A stretch of DNA of 64,000 nt from Streptomyces luteolus (GTDB lineage Bacteria; Actinomycetota; Actinomycetes; Streptomycetales; Streptomycetaceae): NCBI RefSeq assembly GCF_029968015.1, contig NZ_JASCIS010000025.1:61168-125167 (forward strand), in the 5' to 3' direction. The notes under the pieces are model-generated. The model did not search any database and had not been told where the DNA came from. It was given only the letters and a program-made list of their open reading frames with translations. Within the stretch, counting starts at the first letter, position 1; the number at the start of each line of letters is the position of its first letter. Below are positions 20,324 through 28,958 of this stretch, one piece after another. Made by a program: the position numbers and the translations under genes.

Positions 20324-20346
20324 CTATTGCAGCAGCAATGCAATAG
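20324..20346. promoter_or_regulatory. perfect inverted repeat upstream of alkyl sulfatase
   Basis: CTATTGCA and TGCAATAG (8 bp each, exact) flank the 7-nt GCAGCAA, about 105 bp before the sulfatase ATG in locally AT-richer DNA. Size and symmetry suit a dimeric TetR repressor, whose gene is immediately upstream. Confidence 0.6.
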
Positions 20347-20450
20347 TGGCGGAACGTGGAGCCCCGATTGGGCCCCGGTCCCTCTCCCACGCCGCGGCGG
20401 CTCCGCTGCTCCTGTGCGTCCAACACCCTCATCCCGAAGGCGACTTCACG

Positions 20451-22478
20451 ATGACTCCGATGAATCGGCGCGGCTTCGTCGCCGCCACGGCGGGCGCCGC
20501 TGCCGCCGCCGTCTCGCTCAACCCGCTCCCGACGGGGACCGCTTTCGCGGCGGACGGTCCGGCCGGTGCGGGCAGCGCCGACGGTCCGGCCGGTGCGGGC
20601 GAAACCCCCACGCGTACGGAAGCACTGCCGTACGACGACCGGAGTGACTTCGACGACGCCGACAAAGGGTTCATCTCCGCGTTCACCGGCGGGCCGATCA
20701 AGACGAAGGACGGTCGCGTGGCCTGGGACCCGGGCGCGTACGACTTCCTGCGGGGGCCGAAGAACGGAGGAGCGGGCGACGGCGGCGGCAGCCCCGAGAG
20801 CGCCGACCCCAGCCTGTGGCGGCAAGTCCAACTCCTCGCTAAACAGGGCCTGTTCCAGGTCACGGACCGCATCTACCAGATTCGCGGGCTCGACCTGTCG
20901 AACATGACGATCGTCGAGGGCGACACCGGCATCATCGTCATCGACCCGCTGATCTCCGCCGAGACCGCGGCCGCCGCACTCGCCCTGTACCGCGAGCACC
21001 GGGGCGACCGCGCGGTCCGGGCGATGATCTACACCCATCCGCACGTCGACCACTTCGGCGGCTGCCGAGGCGTCCTCCCCGAAGGTGCGGGGAACGCGGG
21101 GGGCGCCGATGGTTCGGTGGACATCCCGATCGTGGCGCCGCAGGGCTTCATGGAGCACGCGGTCACCGAGAACATCTACGCGGGCCCGGCCATGTCCCGC
21201 CGCGCGGGCTACATGTACGGGGCGAAACTCCCCACCGGCGCGAAGGCCCAGATCGGCTGCGGGCTCGGCCTCACCGTCTCCCTCGGCACGGTCGGCCTGA
21301 TCGCCCCCACCCGGTACGTCGAGGCCACCGGCGACGAACTCACCCTGGACGGCGTCCGCATCGAGTTCCAGATGACGCCGGGCACCGAGGCGCACGCGGA
21401 GATGAACTTCCTCTTCCCCGATCTGCGGGCCGTCTGCATGGCCGAGAACGCCACCCACACCATGCACAACATCCTCACCCTGCGCGGCGCCCAGGTCCGC
21501 GACGCCCACGCCTGGGCCGGCTACCTCACCGAGTCCATCGGCCTGTACGAGGGCAGGGCCGACGTCGCCTTCGCCTCCCACCACTGGCCCACCTGGGGCA
21601 ACGACGCGATCGTGGGGCTCCTGAGGCAGCAGCGGGACCTGTACGGGTACATGCACGACCAGACCGTACGGCTGATCAACAAGGGCCTGACCGGCACCGA
21701 GATCGCCGAGACCTTCCAACTCCCGCCGCAGATCGGCGAGGTGTGGGCCAACCGCGGCTACTACGGTTCGCTCAGCCACAACGTGAAGGCGATCTACCAG
21801 CGCTACATGGGCTGGTTCGACGGCAACCCCGCGCACCTCTGGGAGCACCCTCCGGCAAAGGAGGCGCGGCGCTGGGTCGAGTGCCTCGGCGGGCAGGCGG
21901 CGGTACGAGCACGCGCGCGTGCGTACGAGCGGCGCGGTGACCCGCGGTTCGCGGTCACGCTGCTCAACCACGCCGTGTTCAACGACCCGGACGACACCAA
22001 GGCCAAGCGTCAGCTCGCCGCGCTCTACACCCGCCTCGGCCACGACAGCGAGAACGCGGTGTGGCGCAACTTCTTCCTCACCGGCGCCCAGGAACTCACC
22101 GAGGGCGTCACTCCGGGCGAGACCTCCACGGTGGGCCCGGACATGTATCTCGCCCTCACCGTCGGCCAGTTGATCGACAGCGTCGCGGTCCGCGTCGACG
22201 GCCCCAAGGCCTGGGACGTACGGCTGGCCATCGACTGGCACATCGGCGACGGCTACTGGCATCTCCGCCTCGCCCATGGCCTCCTCACCTGGACCAAGGA
22301 CGAGGAGGCCGACCCGGGCGCGGGCCTGACGATGACCATGACGAAGCCTCAACTCCTGGCGCTGCTCGCGGGGAAGGGCACGGAGGGCGTCACGATGAAG
22401 GGCGACCGCTCACTGCTGACAGGGCTCCTGTCCGTCCTGGACGAGCCGGACAAGAACTTCGCGATCGTCACGCCGTGA
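20451..22478 (+). CDS. Tat-exported zinc alkyl sulfatase (SdsA1-like, metallo-beta-lactamase fold)
   Basis: 675 residues. A Tat-type signal, NRRGFVAATAG then a hydrophobic stretch, ends near residue 35. The metallo-beta-lactamase domain (about 130-420) has THPHVDHFGG, the zinc motif HxHxDH, with further ligands around AENATHTMHN and ASHHW. A dimerisation helix domain (KAIYQRYMGWFDGNP) and a C-terminal SCP2-like domain follow, exactly the three-part plan of class III alkyl sulfatases that cleave dodecyl sulfate to alcohol and sulfate. A frame open upstream to 19611 has no supported start. The likely regulator is the adjacent TetR. Confidence 0.9.
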   Translation: MTPMNRRGFVAATAGAAAAAVSLNPLPTGTAFAADGPAGAGSADGPAGAGETPTRTEALPYDDRSDFDDADKGFISAFTGGPIKTKDGRVAWDPGAYDFLRGPKNGGAGDGGGSPESADPSLWRQVQLLAKQGLFQVTDRIYQIRGLDLSNMTIVEGDTGIIVIDPLISAETAAAALALYREHRGDRAVRAMIYTHPHVDHFGGCRGVLPEGAGNAGGADGSVDIPIVAPQGFMEHAVTENIYAGPAMSRRAGYMYGAKLPTGAKAQIGCGLGLTVSLGTVGLIAPTRYVEATGDELTLDGVRIEFQMTPGTEAHAEMNFLFPDLRAVCMAENATHTMHNILTLRGAQVRDAHAWAGYLTESIGLYEGRADVAFASHHWPTWGNDAIVGLLRQQRDLYGYMHDQTVRLINKGLTGTEIAETFQLPPQIGEVWANRGYYGSLSHNVKAIYQRYMGWFDGNPAHLWEHPPAKEARRWVECLGGQAAVRARARAYERRGDPRFAVTLLNHAVFNDPDDTKAKRQLAALYTRLGHDSENAVWRNFFLTGAQELTEGVTPGETSTVGPDMYLALTVGQLIDSVAVRVDGPKAWDVRLAIDWHIGDGYWHLRLAHGLLTWTKDEEADPGAGLTMTMTKPQLLALLAGKGTEGVTMKGDRSLLTGLLSVLDEPDKNFAIVTP

Positions 22479-22609
22479 GTCCTGGTCAGGTCCACGAACT
22501 GTTGCTGCGGATCTTGGTCCGTCCGCGTGCACCGACGGCCGGGGTCGGGTCCGTTGTCAGTGGTGCACGCAAGACTGGGAGGTCCGACGCTCAGAGGAGG
22601 AGACGGACG

Positions 22610-22840
22610 ATGACGGACCTGGAACTTGTGGCAGTGCAGGCGTACGTGAGGCTCATGAAGGGCGTGCGCGCGACGCTTGACGACACGTCGCACCCCGCGG
22701 GTGCCCCACCCTTGCTCCACGAGCCCATGGCCGAAACCGACCGCGCCCTGCGGGCGGCGGGCCTGGCGGGCAACGAACGACGCCTGTTCCAGCTGGTGGC
22801 GGACGCGATGGCGGGCGACGGGGTTCGACAGGGGGCGTAG
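22610..22840 (+). CDS. small uncharacterised protein (76 aa)
   Basis: ATG at 22610 with a perfect AGGAGG 11 nt upstream. The protein is mostly helical: LELVAVQAYVRLMKGVRATLDDT, then a Pro-rich turn and a second helical part (ETDRALRAAGLAGNERRLFQLVADAM). No signal peptide or known motif is seen. Its stop codon TAG lies inside the first unit of the 16-bp tandem repeat, so the repeat may have altered its original C-terminus. Confidence 0.6.
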   Translation: MTDLELVAVQAYVRLMKGVRATLDDTSHPAGAPPLLHEPMAETDRALRAAGLAGNERRLFQLVADAMAGDGVRQGA

Positions 22841-22914
22841 GTAGTTGAGGGCGTAGGTAGTTGAGGGCGTAGGTAGTTGAGGGCGTAGGTAGTTGAGGGC
22901 GTAGGTAGTTGAGG
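22835..22914 (+). repeat. 16-bp tandem repeat, five perfect copies
   Basis: The unit GCGTAGGTAGTTGAGG is repeated five times without error and followed by a partial unit GCGTAC. It spans the 3' end of the 76-aa gene. Perfect identity means recent expansion by slippage or recombination. Each unit carries stop codons, so it is not coding. Confidence 0.95.
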
Positions 22915-23024
22915 GCGTACGGACAGGGAGGACGGCAGCAGTCTGCGTCGCCGTGCCGTCCTCCCATCCCCCATCCCCCATCCCCCCATCCCGCCACGTG
23001 CCGCGTACGCGGGACTCGCTTCGG

Positions 23025-24239
23025 CTACGCCGTCTGGAGCGCCAGGGTGGGGGACAAGTGGGCCGCCCTGACCGCCGGGTAGAGGCCCGCGATCGTGCCG
23101 ATCACCAGCGTCGCCCCAAAGCCGCCGCCGACCGCCCACGGCGGCACCACCCACGGCATGCCCCCGGACGAGGCGTAGACGGCGGTCGCCGCCGCGCCCA
23201 GGGCGACGCCGGCCAGGCCGCCGAGCCCGGACAGCAGGAGCGACTCGGCCACGAACTGGACCCGGATCTGGCCCTTCGTCGCCCCCAGCGAGCGCCGCAG
23301 CCCGATCTCATGCCGCCGCTCGAGCACCGAGATGATCATGGTGTTGGCGACACCGACCCCACCCACCAGCAGGGCGATCCCGCCGAGGCCGAGCAGCAGT
23401 GTGCTGAACGCACCCTCCGTCGCCGCCTTCGCCTGCAGCGCCGCGGACGGGTCGGTGACCGCGACGGCCTGCGGGTTCTCCGGGTTGACGGTCGGAGCGA
23501 GGAGCTCGCGTACGGCGTCGACCGTGCCGTCCGCCGAGCGCTCGTACACCGACGTGGGGTGCCCGTCGAAGCCGAGGTACTGCTCCGCGGCGTCCCAGCC
23601 GACCAGCGCCGAGCGCTCGATCTCCGGCGCTAGCGGCAGCGGGTCGAGGATGCCGGTGACCGTGAAGTAGCGGCCCCCGATGAACACTTGCTGGCCGGGC
23701 TCGGTGACGCCGAGGCGCCTGGCGGTGACATGGCCGAGCACCACGGACGGGTAGCGTCCGGTGGCCTCGTTCAGCCAGGAGCCGCTGCGCATCGTGCCGC
23801 GCAGGGTTTCGAGCAGCTTGCCCTGGGCGGCCTTGACCGTGATGCCGTTGGTCTCGTCCTCGTCGATCTTCTCGCTGCGGCGCGCCGAGTGGTCCACGTC
23901 GCCGGTGGCGCCGACCTGCTCTACCCCCTTGATCTGGCCGACCATGCCGGGTGCCGTCTCGGGGAGCTTGGTGTCCTGGCCCGAGAACATCTCCTCGCCG
24001 GGCGTGACGACCAGCATGTTGGTGCCCAACGCGTCCAGTTTGCGCAGGAGTTGGGCCTGACTGGACGCCGATATGCCGACCACCGCGATCATCGTGGCGA
24101 TCCCGATGGCGATACCGAGCGAGGAGAGCACCACGCGCACGGGGCGCGAGCGCAGTCCTGCCGCTCCGACGTGCAGAACGTCGCGCGGACCGAGGCGGGC
24201 CGGGGAGAGCTTCCCGCGATTCCTTCGGGTCACGGTCAT
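23025..24239 (-). CDS. MacB-like ABC transporter permease
   Basis: 404 residues; ATG at 24239 overlaps the ATPase stop (ATGA), so translation is coupled. One membrane helix near residues 30-55, a large extracytoplasmic MacB-PCD domain (about 60-265), then three helices with the FtsX motif ALLVGGVGVANTMIISVLER and HEIGLRRSLGATKGQI. Such type VII permeases work by mechanotransmission to export peptides, macrolides or lipoproteins with a membrane-fusion partner, here the next upstream gene but one. Confidence 0.9.
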   Translation of the reverse strand: MTVTRRNRGKLSPARLGPRDVLHVGAAGLRSRPVRVVLSSLGIAIGIATMIAVVGISASSQAQLLRKLDALGTNMLVVTPGEEMFSGQDTKLPETAPGMVGQIKGVEQVGATGDVDHSARRSEKIDEDETNGITVKAAQGKLLETLRGTMRSGSWLNEATGRYPSVVLGHVTARRLGVTEPGQQVFIGGRYFTVTGILDPLPLAPEIERSALVGWDAAEQYLGFDGHPTSVYERSADGTVDAVRELLAPTVNPENPQAVAVTDPSAALQAKAATEGAFSTLLLGLGGIALLVGGVGVANTMIISVLERRHEIGLRRSLGATKGQIRVQFVAESLLLSGLGGLAGVALGAAATAVYASSGGMPWVVPPWAVGGGFGATLVIGTIAGLYPAVRAAHLSPTLALQTA

Positions 24240-25054
24240 GGCGCCACGCACCTGGTGCCGTCGGACATGGGCTCGTTCCCGACGTCGGACACGGGCGCGT
24301 TCCCCACGTCGGCCACGACCTGCCCGTCCCGGATGCGCACCTGCCGGGGCAGGCGTGCCGCGATCTCCGTGTCATGGGTGATCACGGCGATGGTCGCGCC
24401 GTCCTGGTTGAGGTCGTGCAGGAGCGCCATCACCGCCTCGCCGGAGGCCGAGTCGAGTGCGCCGGTGGGCTCGTCGGCGAGCAGCAGGTCGGGCTCGCCG
24501 ACCACCGCGCGGGCGATCGCGACGCGCTGCTTCTGCCCGCCGGACAGCTCGTGCGGGCGGTGCTTCATCCGGTCACCGAGGCCGACCCGGTCCAATGCCT
24601 CGGCCGCGCGCCGGCTCCGCTCGGCGCGGGACAGGCCCGAGTAGAGCAGGCCTTCGGCGACGTTGTCCCGGGCGCTGACGCCGGAGACCAGGTGGAAGGA
24701 CTGGAAGACGAACCCGATGTGCTGGGCGCGGAGGGCGGACAGCGCCCGGTCGGAGAGCCGGGAGATGTCGTGCCCCGCGATGGCGACGGACCCTGCGGTC
24801 GGCCGGTCGAGCGTGCCCACGATGTGCAGCAGCGTCGACTTGCCGGACCCCGACGGGCCGACGATGCCGAGGAGTTCGCCCTCGGCGACGGTGAGGTCGA
24901 CGCCGCGCAGGGCCGCGACCCCGCCCGCGTACTCCTTGGTGACACCGTGGAGTTCGACGACGGTGCGCACGGACGCGGACGCGGACGAGGACGCGGACGT
25001 GGACGTGGCAGCGGACGTGGCAGCGGAGCCGATGAGGCCCTCGTGGGTGCTCAT
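24236..25054 (-). CDS. MacB/LolD-type ABC transporter ATPase
   Basis: 272 residues. Walker A GPSGSGKST (about 67), signature LSGGQKQRVAIARA, Walker B LLLADEPTGALD and switch His in VITHDTE. The first 30 residues are an Ser/Ala low-complexity extension made of repeated codons, and the C-terminus has a short duplicated VGN-SDVGNE motif; both are unusual for the family. Stop and start overlap both neighbours by 4 bp. Confidence 0.9.
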   Translation of the reverse strand: MSTHEGLIGSAATSAATSTSASSSASASVRTVVELHGVTKEYAGGVAALRGVDLTVAEGELLGIVGPSGSGKSTLLHIVGTLDRPTAGSVAIAGHDISRLSDRALSALRAQHIGFVFQSFHLVSGVSARDNVAEGLLYSGLSRAERSRRAAEALDRVGLGDRMKHRPHELSGGQKQRVAIARAVVGEPDLLLADEPTGALDSASGEAVMALLHDLNQDGATIAVITHDTEIAARLPRQVRIRDGQVVADVGNAPVSDVGNEPMSDGTRCVAP

Positions 25055-26160
25055 ATCTTCGGCACCCCGACCTTCATGCCCTCGGCCAGACCGCCGCCGC
25101 TGACCTCGACCCGGCCCTCGCCGAACATGCCGAGCTCGACCCGCACCTCGCGCACCTTGCCGCCGCTGCCCCCGTCCCGGCTCCCGCCGCCGTCCTCGAC
25201 GACCTGCACGCCGAAGCCGCCGCCGGGCAGCGCGAGCAGGGCGTTGACCGGTACGGACAGCACGTCCCGCCGGGTCTCCCCGACGAGCTCGACGGTCACC
25301 GGTGACTGGTCGGGGCCCTTGGCCCGCGCGGGGTCGTCGAAGGTGACGGTGACCTTGATCTTGGGCGTCCGGTCCTGGCCGCCGCCCTGCTCGCCCTGGT
25401 CCTCCTCGGCGGTCTTGCCGACCGAGGACACCTTGCCCTTCGCGGTGGAGCCGTCGGGCAGTCGGACGGTGACCTCGGTGCCCTTTTTCGCGATGTCCGC
25501 CTCGCTGACTTCAAGCTTGAAGGTGACCACACGCTCGGAGCCGGTGACGGTCAGGACGGGCTTGCCCGGGGCGAGTTCGTCCCCGGTCGCGGCGCTCGCC
25601 TCCCGCACCCGCAGCGGGCCGGGGGCGAAGGCGATGTCCCCCTTGCCGACCTCGCCGGTCCGCTCGGCCCCGTGGTCCTTCTGCCAGCGCTTCACGGCGG
25701 CGGCCGTGCCGGAGGTGAACTCGTCGTCCATGGCGAGCCCGGCGCCGTAGCCGAGTGCCTGGAGGTTCCGCTTCAACTGCCGTACGTCATCGCCCTCGTC
25801 GCCCGCTTTCATCGTGCGGTACATCGGCGAGGTGCCGTACATCAGGCGGACCGCTCTGCCGTTGACCTCGTACAGGCGGTCGTCGCGTTCGAGCGTGTCC
25901 CCCTCCCCCGCGATCTTGGTGAGGGTGCCGGGTGTGCCCGCGTTGATCTTGCGTTGCCTGGCGTGGCCGAGGGTGCCGTCGGCCTGGACGGAGTTGCTCA
26001 GGTCGCCCTTGACGACCGGTGCGGTGTCCGGCGGGAGGCGTTCGTCCTGCTGTTGCCCGCCCTGTCCGTCGGCAGCCGGCTGCGCGGTCAGCGCGAGTCC
26101 GCCGCCCGCCACGGCCACGACGAGGGCCGTCGAGGCGATGATCCACTTCTTGCGTGCCAT
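25051..26160 (-). CDS. membrane-fusion protein with peptidoglycan-binding domain
   Basis: 369 residues. A single N-terminal membrane anchor (residues 5-27), then an HlyD/MFP beta-barrel arrangement: PVVKGDLSNSVQADGTLGH, an inserted PG_binding_1 domain (DEGDDVRQLKRNLQALGYG through VKRWQKDHG, about 122-165), and the barrel/hairpin halves. In Gram-positive MacAB-like systems such adaptors connect the permease to the wall. It overlaps the ATPase by 4 bp. Confidence 0.88.
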   Translation of the reverse strand: MARKKWIIASTALVVAVAGGGLALTAQPAADGQGGQQQDERLPPDTAPVVKGDLSNSVQADGTLGHARQRKINAGTPGTLTKIAGEGDTLERDDRLYEVNGRAVRLMYGTSPMYRTMKAGDEGDDVRQLKRNLQALGYGAGLAMDDEFTSGTAAAVKRWQKDHGAERTGEVGKGDIAFAPGPLRVREASAATGDELAPGKPVLTVTGSERVVTFKLEVSEADIAKKGTEVTVRLPDGSTAKGKVSSVGKTAEEDQGEQGGGQDRTPKIKVTVTFDDPARAKGPDQSPVTVELVGETRRDVLSVPVNALLALPGGGFGVQVVEDGGGSRDGGSGGKVREVRVELGMFGEGRVEVSGGGLAEGMKVGVPKI

Positions 26161-26175
26161 CTGCGGACCGCCGCC

Positions 26176-26700
26176 TCAGCCGTTGGTCTGCGAGCAGAGC
26201 TTGTTGGCCTTCTCGAACTTCTTCTCCTGTCCCTTGGGGATCCGCATCGCCTCGCCCACGGCCGAGCCGCCGTCGAACTTCGGGTCCTTCATGTCGACGC
26301 CGTTCTTCCGCATGCACTGCGCGTACTTGATCATCTTGTCCTTGTCGGCCTGCGTCATGGAGCCGCCGCCCTTGCGGCCGCTGGTGCCGCTGCCGCACTT
26401 CTTCAGGGCTTCCTGGAACTTCTTCGGGTCGGCGTCCCCGCCGAGGGTGAGGCCGCGCGGGTCCTGGCCGGGCTCGGGGTCGGGCATGTCGATGCCCTGC
26501 TCGCGCAGGCACTTGCGGAGCTTGAGGGCGTCGTCGGCGCTCTTGCCGTTGTCGTCGGCCGCGTTGTTCTGGCCGCCGCCGCTGTTCTCGTCGGTGCTGT
26601 CGTCGGCGGATCCGCCCGAGCAGGCGGTGGCGAGCAGCATGAGGCCGGTGCAGCCCGCCATGACGGCCGCCTGCAGGGAACGGTTCAGCATCAGTGGCAT
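26176..26700 (-). CDS. secreted lipoprotein with duplicated Cys/Asp motif
   Basis: 174 residues from ATG at 26700 (GGAG 6 nt upstream). Lipobox LLATAC gives a lipidated Cys near residue 27. An Asp/Asn/Gly linker is followed by two related segments: LRKCLREQGIDMPDPEPG and YAQCMRKNGVDMKDPKFDG, each with Cys-x-R-x-x-G-x-D-M-x-D-P. This duplicated motif is seen in actinobacterial lipoproteins beside two-component/ABC loci; a disulfide or ligand site is plausible. It is the first gene of the exporter operon and divergent from the response regulator. Confidence 0.8.
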   Translation of the reverse strand: MPLMLNRSLQAAVMAGCTGLMLLATACSGGSADDSTDENSGGGQNNAADDNGKSADDALKLRKCLREQGIDMPDPEPGQDPRGLTLGGDADPKKFQEALKKCGSGTSGRKGGGSMTQADKDKMIKYAQCMRKNGVDMKDPKFDGGSAVGEAMRIPKGQEKKFEKANKLCSQTNG

Positions 26701-26868
26701 CGGGGACTCCTTGCCGAGATTCGGTGCCGATCGCCTGCACGCCGGGGCGGGCAGGGGCGATCGGTGCCGGCGGTGACCGGCAGGGCGAGCGTGGCAAGGC
26801 AGGCGGTTTCGCCTCTCTAACAGGTTCCGCTTACATCGACGAAAGCGCGGTTCCGCTAGACAGGACGC

Positions 26869-27543
26869 ATGCGAGTTCTGGTGGTGGAGGACGAGGCTTT
26901 CCTCGCCGAGATGATCGCCGACGGCCTGCGCCGCGACGCCCTTGCGGTGGACGTGGCGGCCGACGGCCTGGAGGCGCTGCGCAAACTGCAGCTCGGCGAG
27001 TACGACGTCCTGGTCCTCGACCGGGACCTGCCCGGCCTGCACGGCGACGAGGTGTGCCGCCAGGTCGTACGGCAGCGGCTGCTCACCCGGGTCCTGATGC
27101 TCACGGCGTCCGGCACGGTCCGCGACCGGGTGGACGGCCTCGGGCTCGGCGCCGACGACTACCTCACCAAGCCGTTCGCGTACGACGAACTCCTCGCCCG
27201 CGTCCTGGCCCTCGGCCGGCGCGTGCGCCCGGCACTGCCCCCGGTGATCGAGCGCGGCGGCATCGTCCTGGACACCGCGCGTCGGCAGGTCTCCCGCGAC
27301 GGGCGCCGACTCGCCCTGTCCCGCAAGGAGTTCGCCGTTCTGGAGACGCTGATGCGCGCGGACGGCGCCGTCGTCGGGCACGACGACCTGATCGAACAGG
27401 TCTGGGAGGAGGACACCAGCTACCGCACCAACGCGGTCCGGGTCACCCTCAGCAAGCTCCGCACCAAGATGGGCGAGCCCCAGGTGGTGCGGACCGTGCC
27501 CGGCGAGGGCTATCGCATCGCCGATGTCGGTGTGGACCGCTGA
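26869..27543 (+). CDS. OmpR/PhoB-family response regulator
   Basis: 224 residues. Receiver: acidic pair E7-D8, phospho-acceptor D51 in VLVLDRDLPG, K101 in DYLTKPF. The C-terminal winged helix (about 130-220) ends with the wing VVRTVPGEGYRIAD. It is translationally coupled to the kinase (TGATG). The divergent MacAB-like operon is the likely target. Confidence 0.93.
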   Translation: MRVLVVEDEAFLAEMIADGLRRDALAVDVAADGLEALRKLQLGEYDVLVLDRDLPGLHGDEVCRQVVRQRLLTRVLMLTASGTVRDRVDGLGLGADDYLTKPFAYDELLARVLALGRRVRPALPPVIERGGIVLDTARRQVSRDGRRLALSRKEFAVLETLMRADGAVVGHDDLIEQVWEEDTSYRTNAVRVTLSKLRTKMGEPQVVRTVPGEGYRIADVGVDR

Positions 27544-28778
27544 TGGCCTCCCTGACGGCGGCCGCGCCGACGCGGCGCGGACCGCTGCGGCACTCCCTGC
27601 TCCCGGCCGGCGAACGGATGCGGCTCACCCTCGTCTACGGTGCCCTGCTGCTCCTCTCCGGGGGCGGTCTGGTCGCGCTGGTCTACTTCCTCGTACGGGA
27701 GAGCCTGTACGACCGGATCACCCGGGCGGTGACCGGTTGGGTTCCGGCGCTCCGGCTCGGGGAGGTCCCCGAGGGGGCCGTCACGTCTTCGCCCGGCCCG
27801 GCCGCCACGGTGGCGCCGCCGTTCTCGGGCTGCGGCAGCGGCTCGGACTGCGCCGTCACCCGCAACGGCCTCTCGGGCGCCGTGGAACAGGCCACCCTGA
27901 ACCGGCTTCTCACGGTGTCCCTGGTGGCGCTCGCGCTGTTCGCGCTCGTCTCGCTGGTGCTTGCCTGGTGGCTGGCGGGGCGGGTGCTCCGCCCGGTCGG
28001 CGTGATCGCCGAGACGGCGCGCAGGCTCTCCGGCGAGAACCTGCATCAGCGCATCGCCCTCGCCGGGCCGCCGGGCGAGCTGAAGCGCCTGGCCGACACG
28101 TTCGACGAGATGCTGGACCGGATCGAGCAACTGGTCTCGGCGCAGCAGCGGTTCGCCGCGAACGCCGCGCACGAGCTGCGCACTCCTCTGGCCGTGCAGC
28201 GCGCGGCGGCGGAGATCGGGCTCGCGGATCCGGACCCGGCGCAGGTCGCCCGCATCCGGGGCAAGCTGCTGGAGGTGGCCGGCGACAGCGAGCGCCTGAT
28301 CGAGGGGCTGCTGCTGCTCTCGGCCGCCGACCAGGGCGTCGAGCGGGCCGAGCCGGTCGACCTGGGGCGGACGGTCGAGGAGGCGGTGGCGGGGCTCGCG
28401 GGCGAGGCGGAGCGCCACGAGGTGACGGTCGCGGTGGACGCCGCGCCCCTGCCGGTGACCGGCGATCCGGTGCTGCTGCACCACCTGGTGGAGAACCTCG
28501 TGGCCAACGCCGTACGCCACAACGTGCCGGGCGGCACCGTGACGGTGACGGCCGGTCCGGCGGGCCTCGTCGTCCGCAACACGGGCCCGGCCGTCCCACC
28601 GGACGTCGTCCCCCAGCTCTTCGAGCCGTTCCGGCGCCTGAAGGAGCGCGAGCACAAGCCGGGCTCGGGCGCGGGTCTGGGCCTGTCCATCGTCGCGTCG
28701 ATCACGCGTGCCCACGGCTGGACGGTCGCGGCCGAGGCGAACGCGGGCGGGGGCCTGACGGTACGGGTGCGGCCGTAG
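27543..28778 (+). CDS. sensor histidine kinase
   Basis: 411 residues. Two membrane helices (about 31-50 and 121-145) enclose a 70-residue extracytoplasmic sensor with two Cys (FSGCGSGSDCAV) that could form a disulfide. A HAMP domain follows, then the H-box NAAHELRTPLAV with phospho-acceptor His210, N-box VENLVANAVRHN and G-box GSGAGLGLSIV. The partner is the overlapping response regulator. The signal is unknown; an antibiotic or envelope stress is plausible given the exporter next door. Confidence 0.92.
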   Translation: MASLTAAAPTRRGPLRHSLLPAGERMRLTLVYGALLLLSGGGLVALVYFLVRESLYDRITRAVTGWVPALRLGEVPEGAVTSSPGPAATVAPPFSGCGSGSDCAVTRNGLSGAVEQATLNRLLTVSLVALALFALVSLVLAWWLAGRVLRPVGVIAETARRLSGENLHQRIALAGPPGELKRLADTFDEMLDRIEQLVSAQQRFAANAAHELRTPLAVQRAAAEIGLADPDPAQVARIRGKLLEVAGDSERLIEGLLLLSAADQGVERAEPVDLGRTVEEAVAGLAGEAERHEVTVAVDAAPLPVTGDPVLLHHLVENLVANAVRHNVPGGTVTVTAGPAGLVVRNTGPAVPPDVVPQLFEPFRRLKEREHKPGSGAGLGLSIVASITRAHGWTVAAEANAGGGLTVRVRP

Positions 28779-28894
28779 AGCCGTGATCCGGCGCCTTACT
28801 GCCTTGATCCGGCACCTTCTTCGAGCCCACGCTCATCTGCGCCCCTCACATCACAATTGAATCTCGCTCCCTCGCACCCCCTTGCCCCACCCTC

Positions 28895-28931
28895 GTGTAA
28901 TCGTTTCCAATCCTCCGTGTAATCGATTCCA
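28895..28931. promoter_or_regulatory. tandem LacI-type operators of the ribose operon
   Basis: GTGTAATCGTTTCCA (28895-28909) and GTGTAATCGATTCCA (28917-28931) are near-identical, 22 bp apart (two helical turns), each centred on CG as LacI-family sites are. They lie just before the regulator's ATG at 28959, fitting autoregulation and operon control. Confidence 0.7.
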
Positions 28932-28958
28932 CGGAGCCCACGAAGAGGTGGTCCAGAG

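Noticed and set aside
19611..20450. 280-codon upstream extension of the alkyl sulfatase
   Set aside because: It overlaps the TetR gene in another frame and has low-complexity Arg/Pro/Ala composition; the Tat signal begins at 20451.
22835..22914. Possible CRISPR array
   Set aside because: The 16-bp units are directly adjacent with no spacers, and no cas genes are present.
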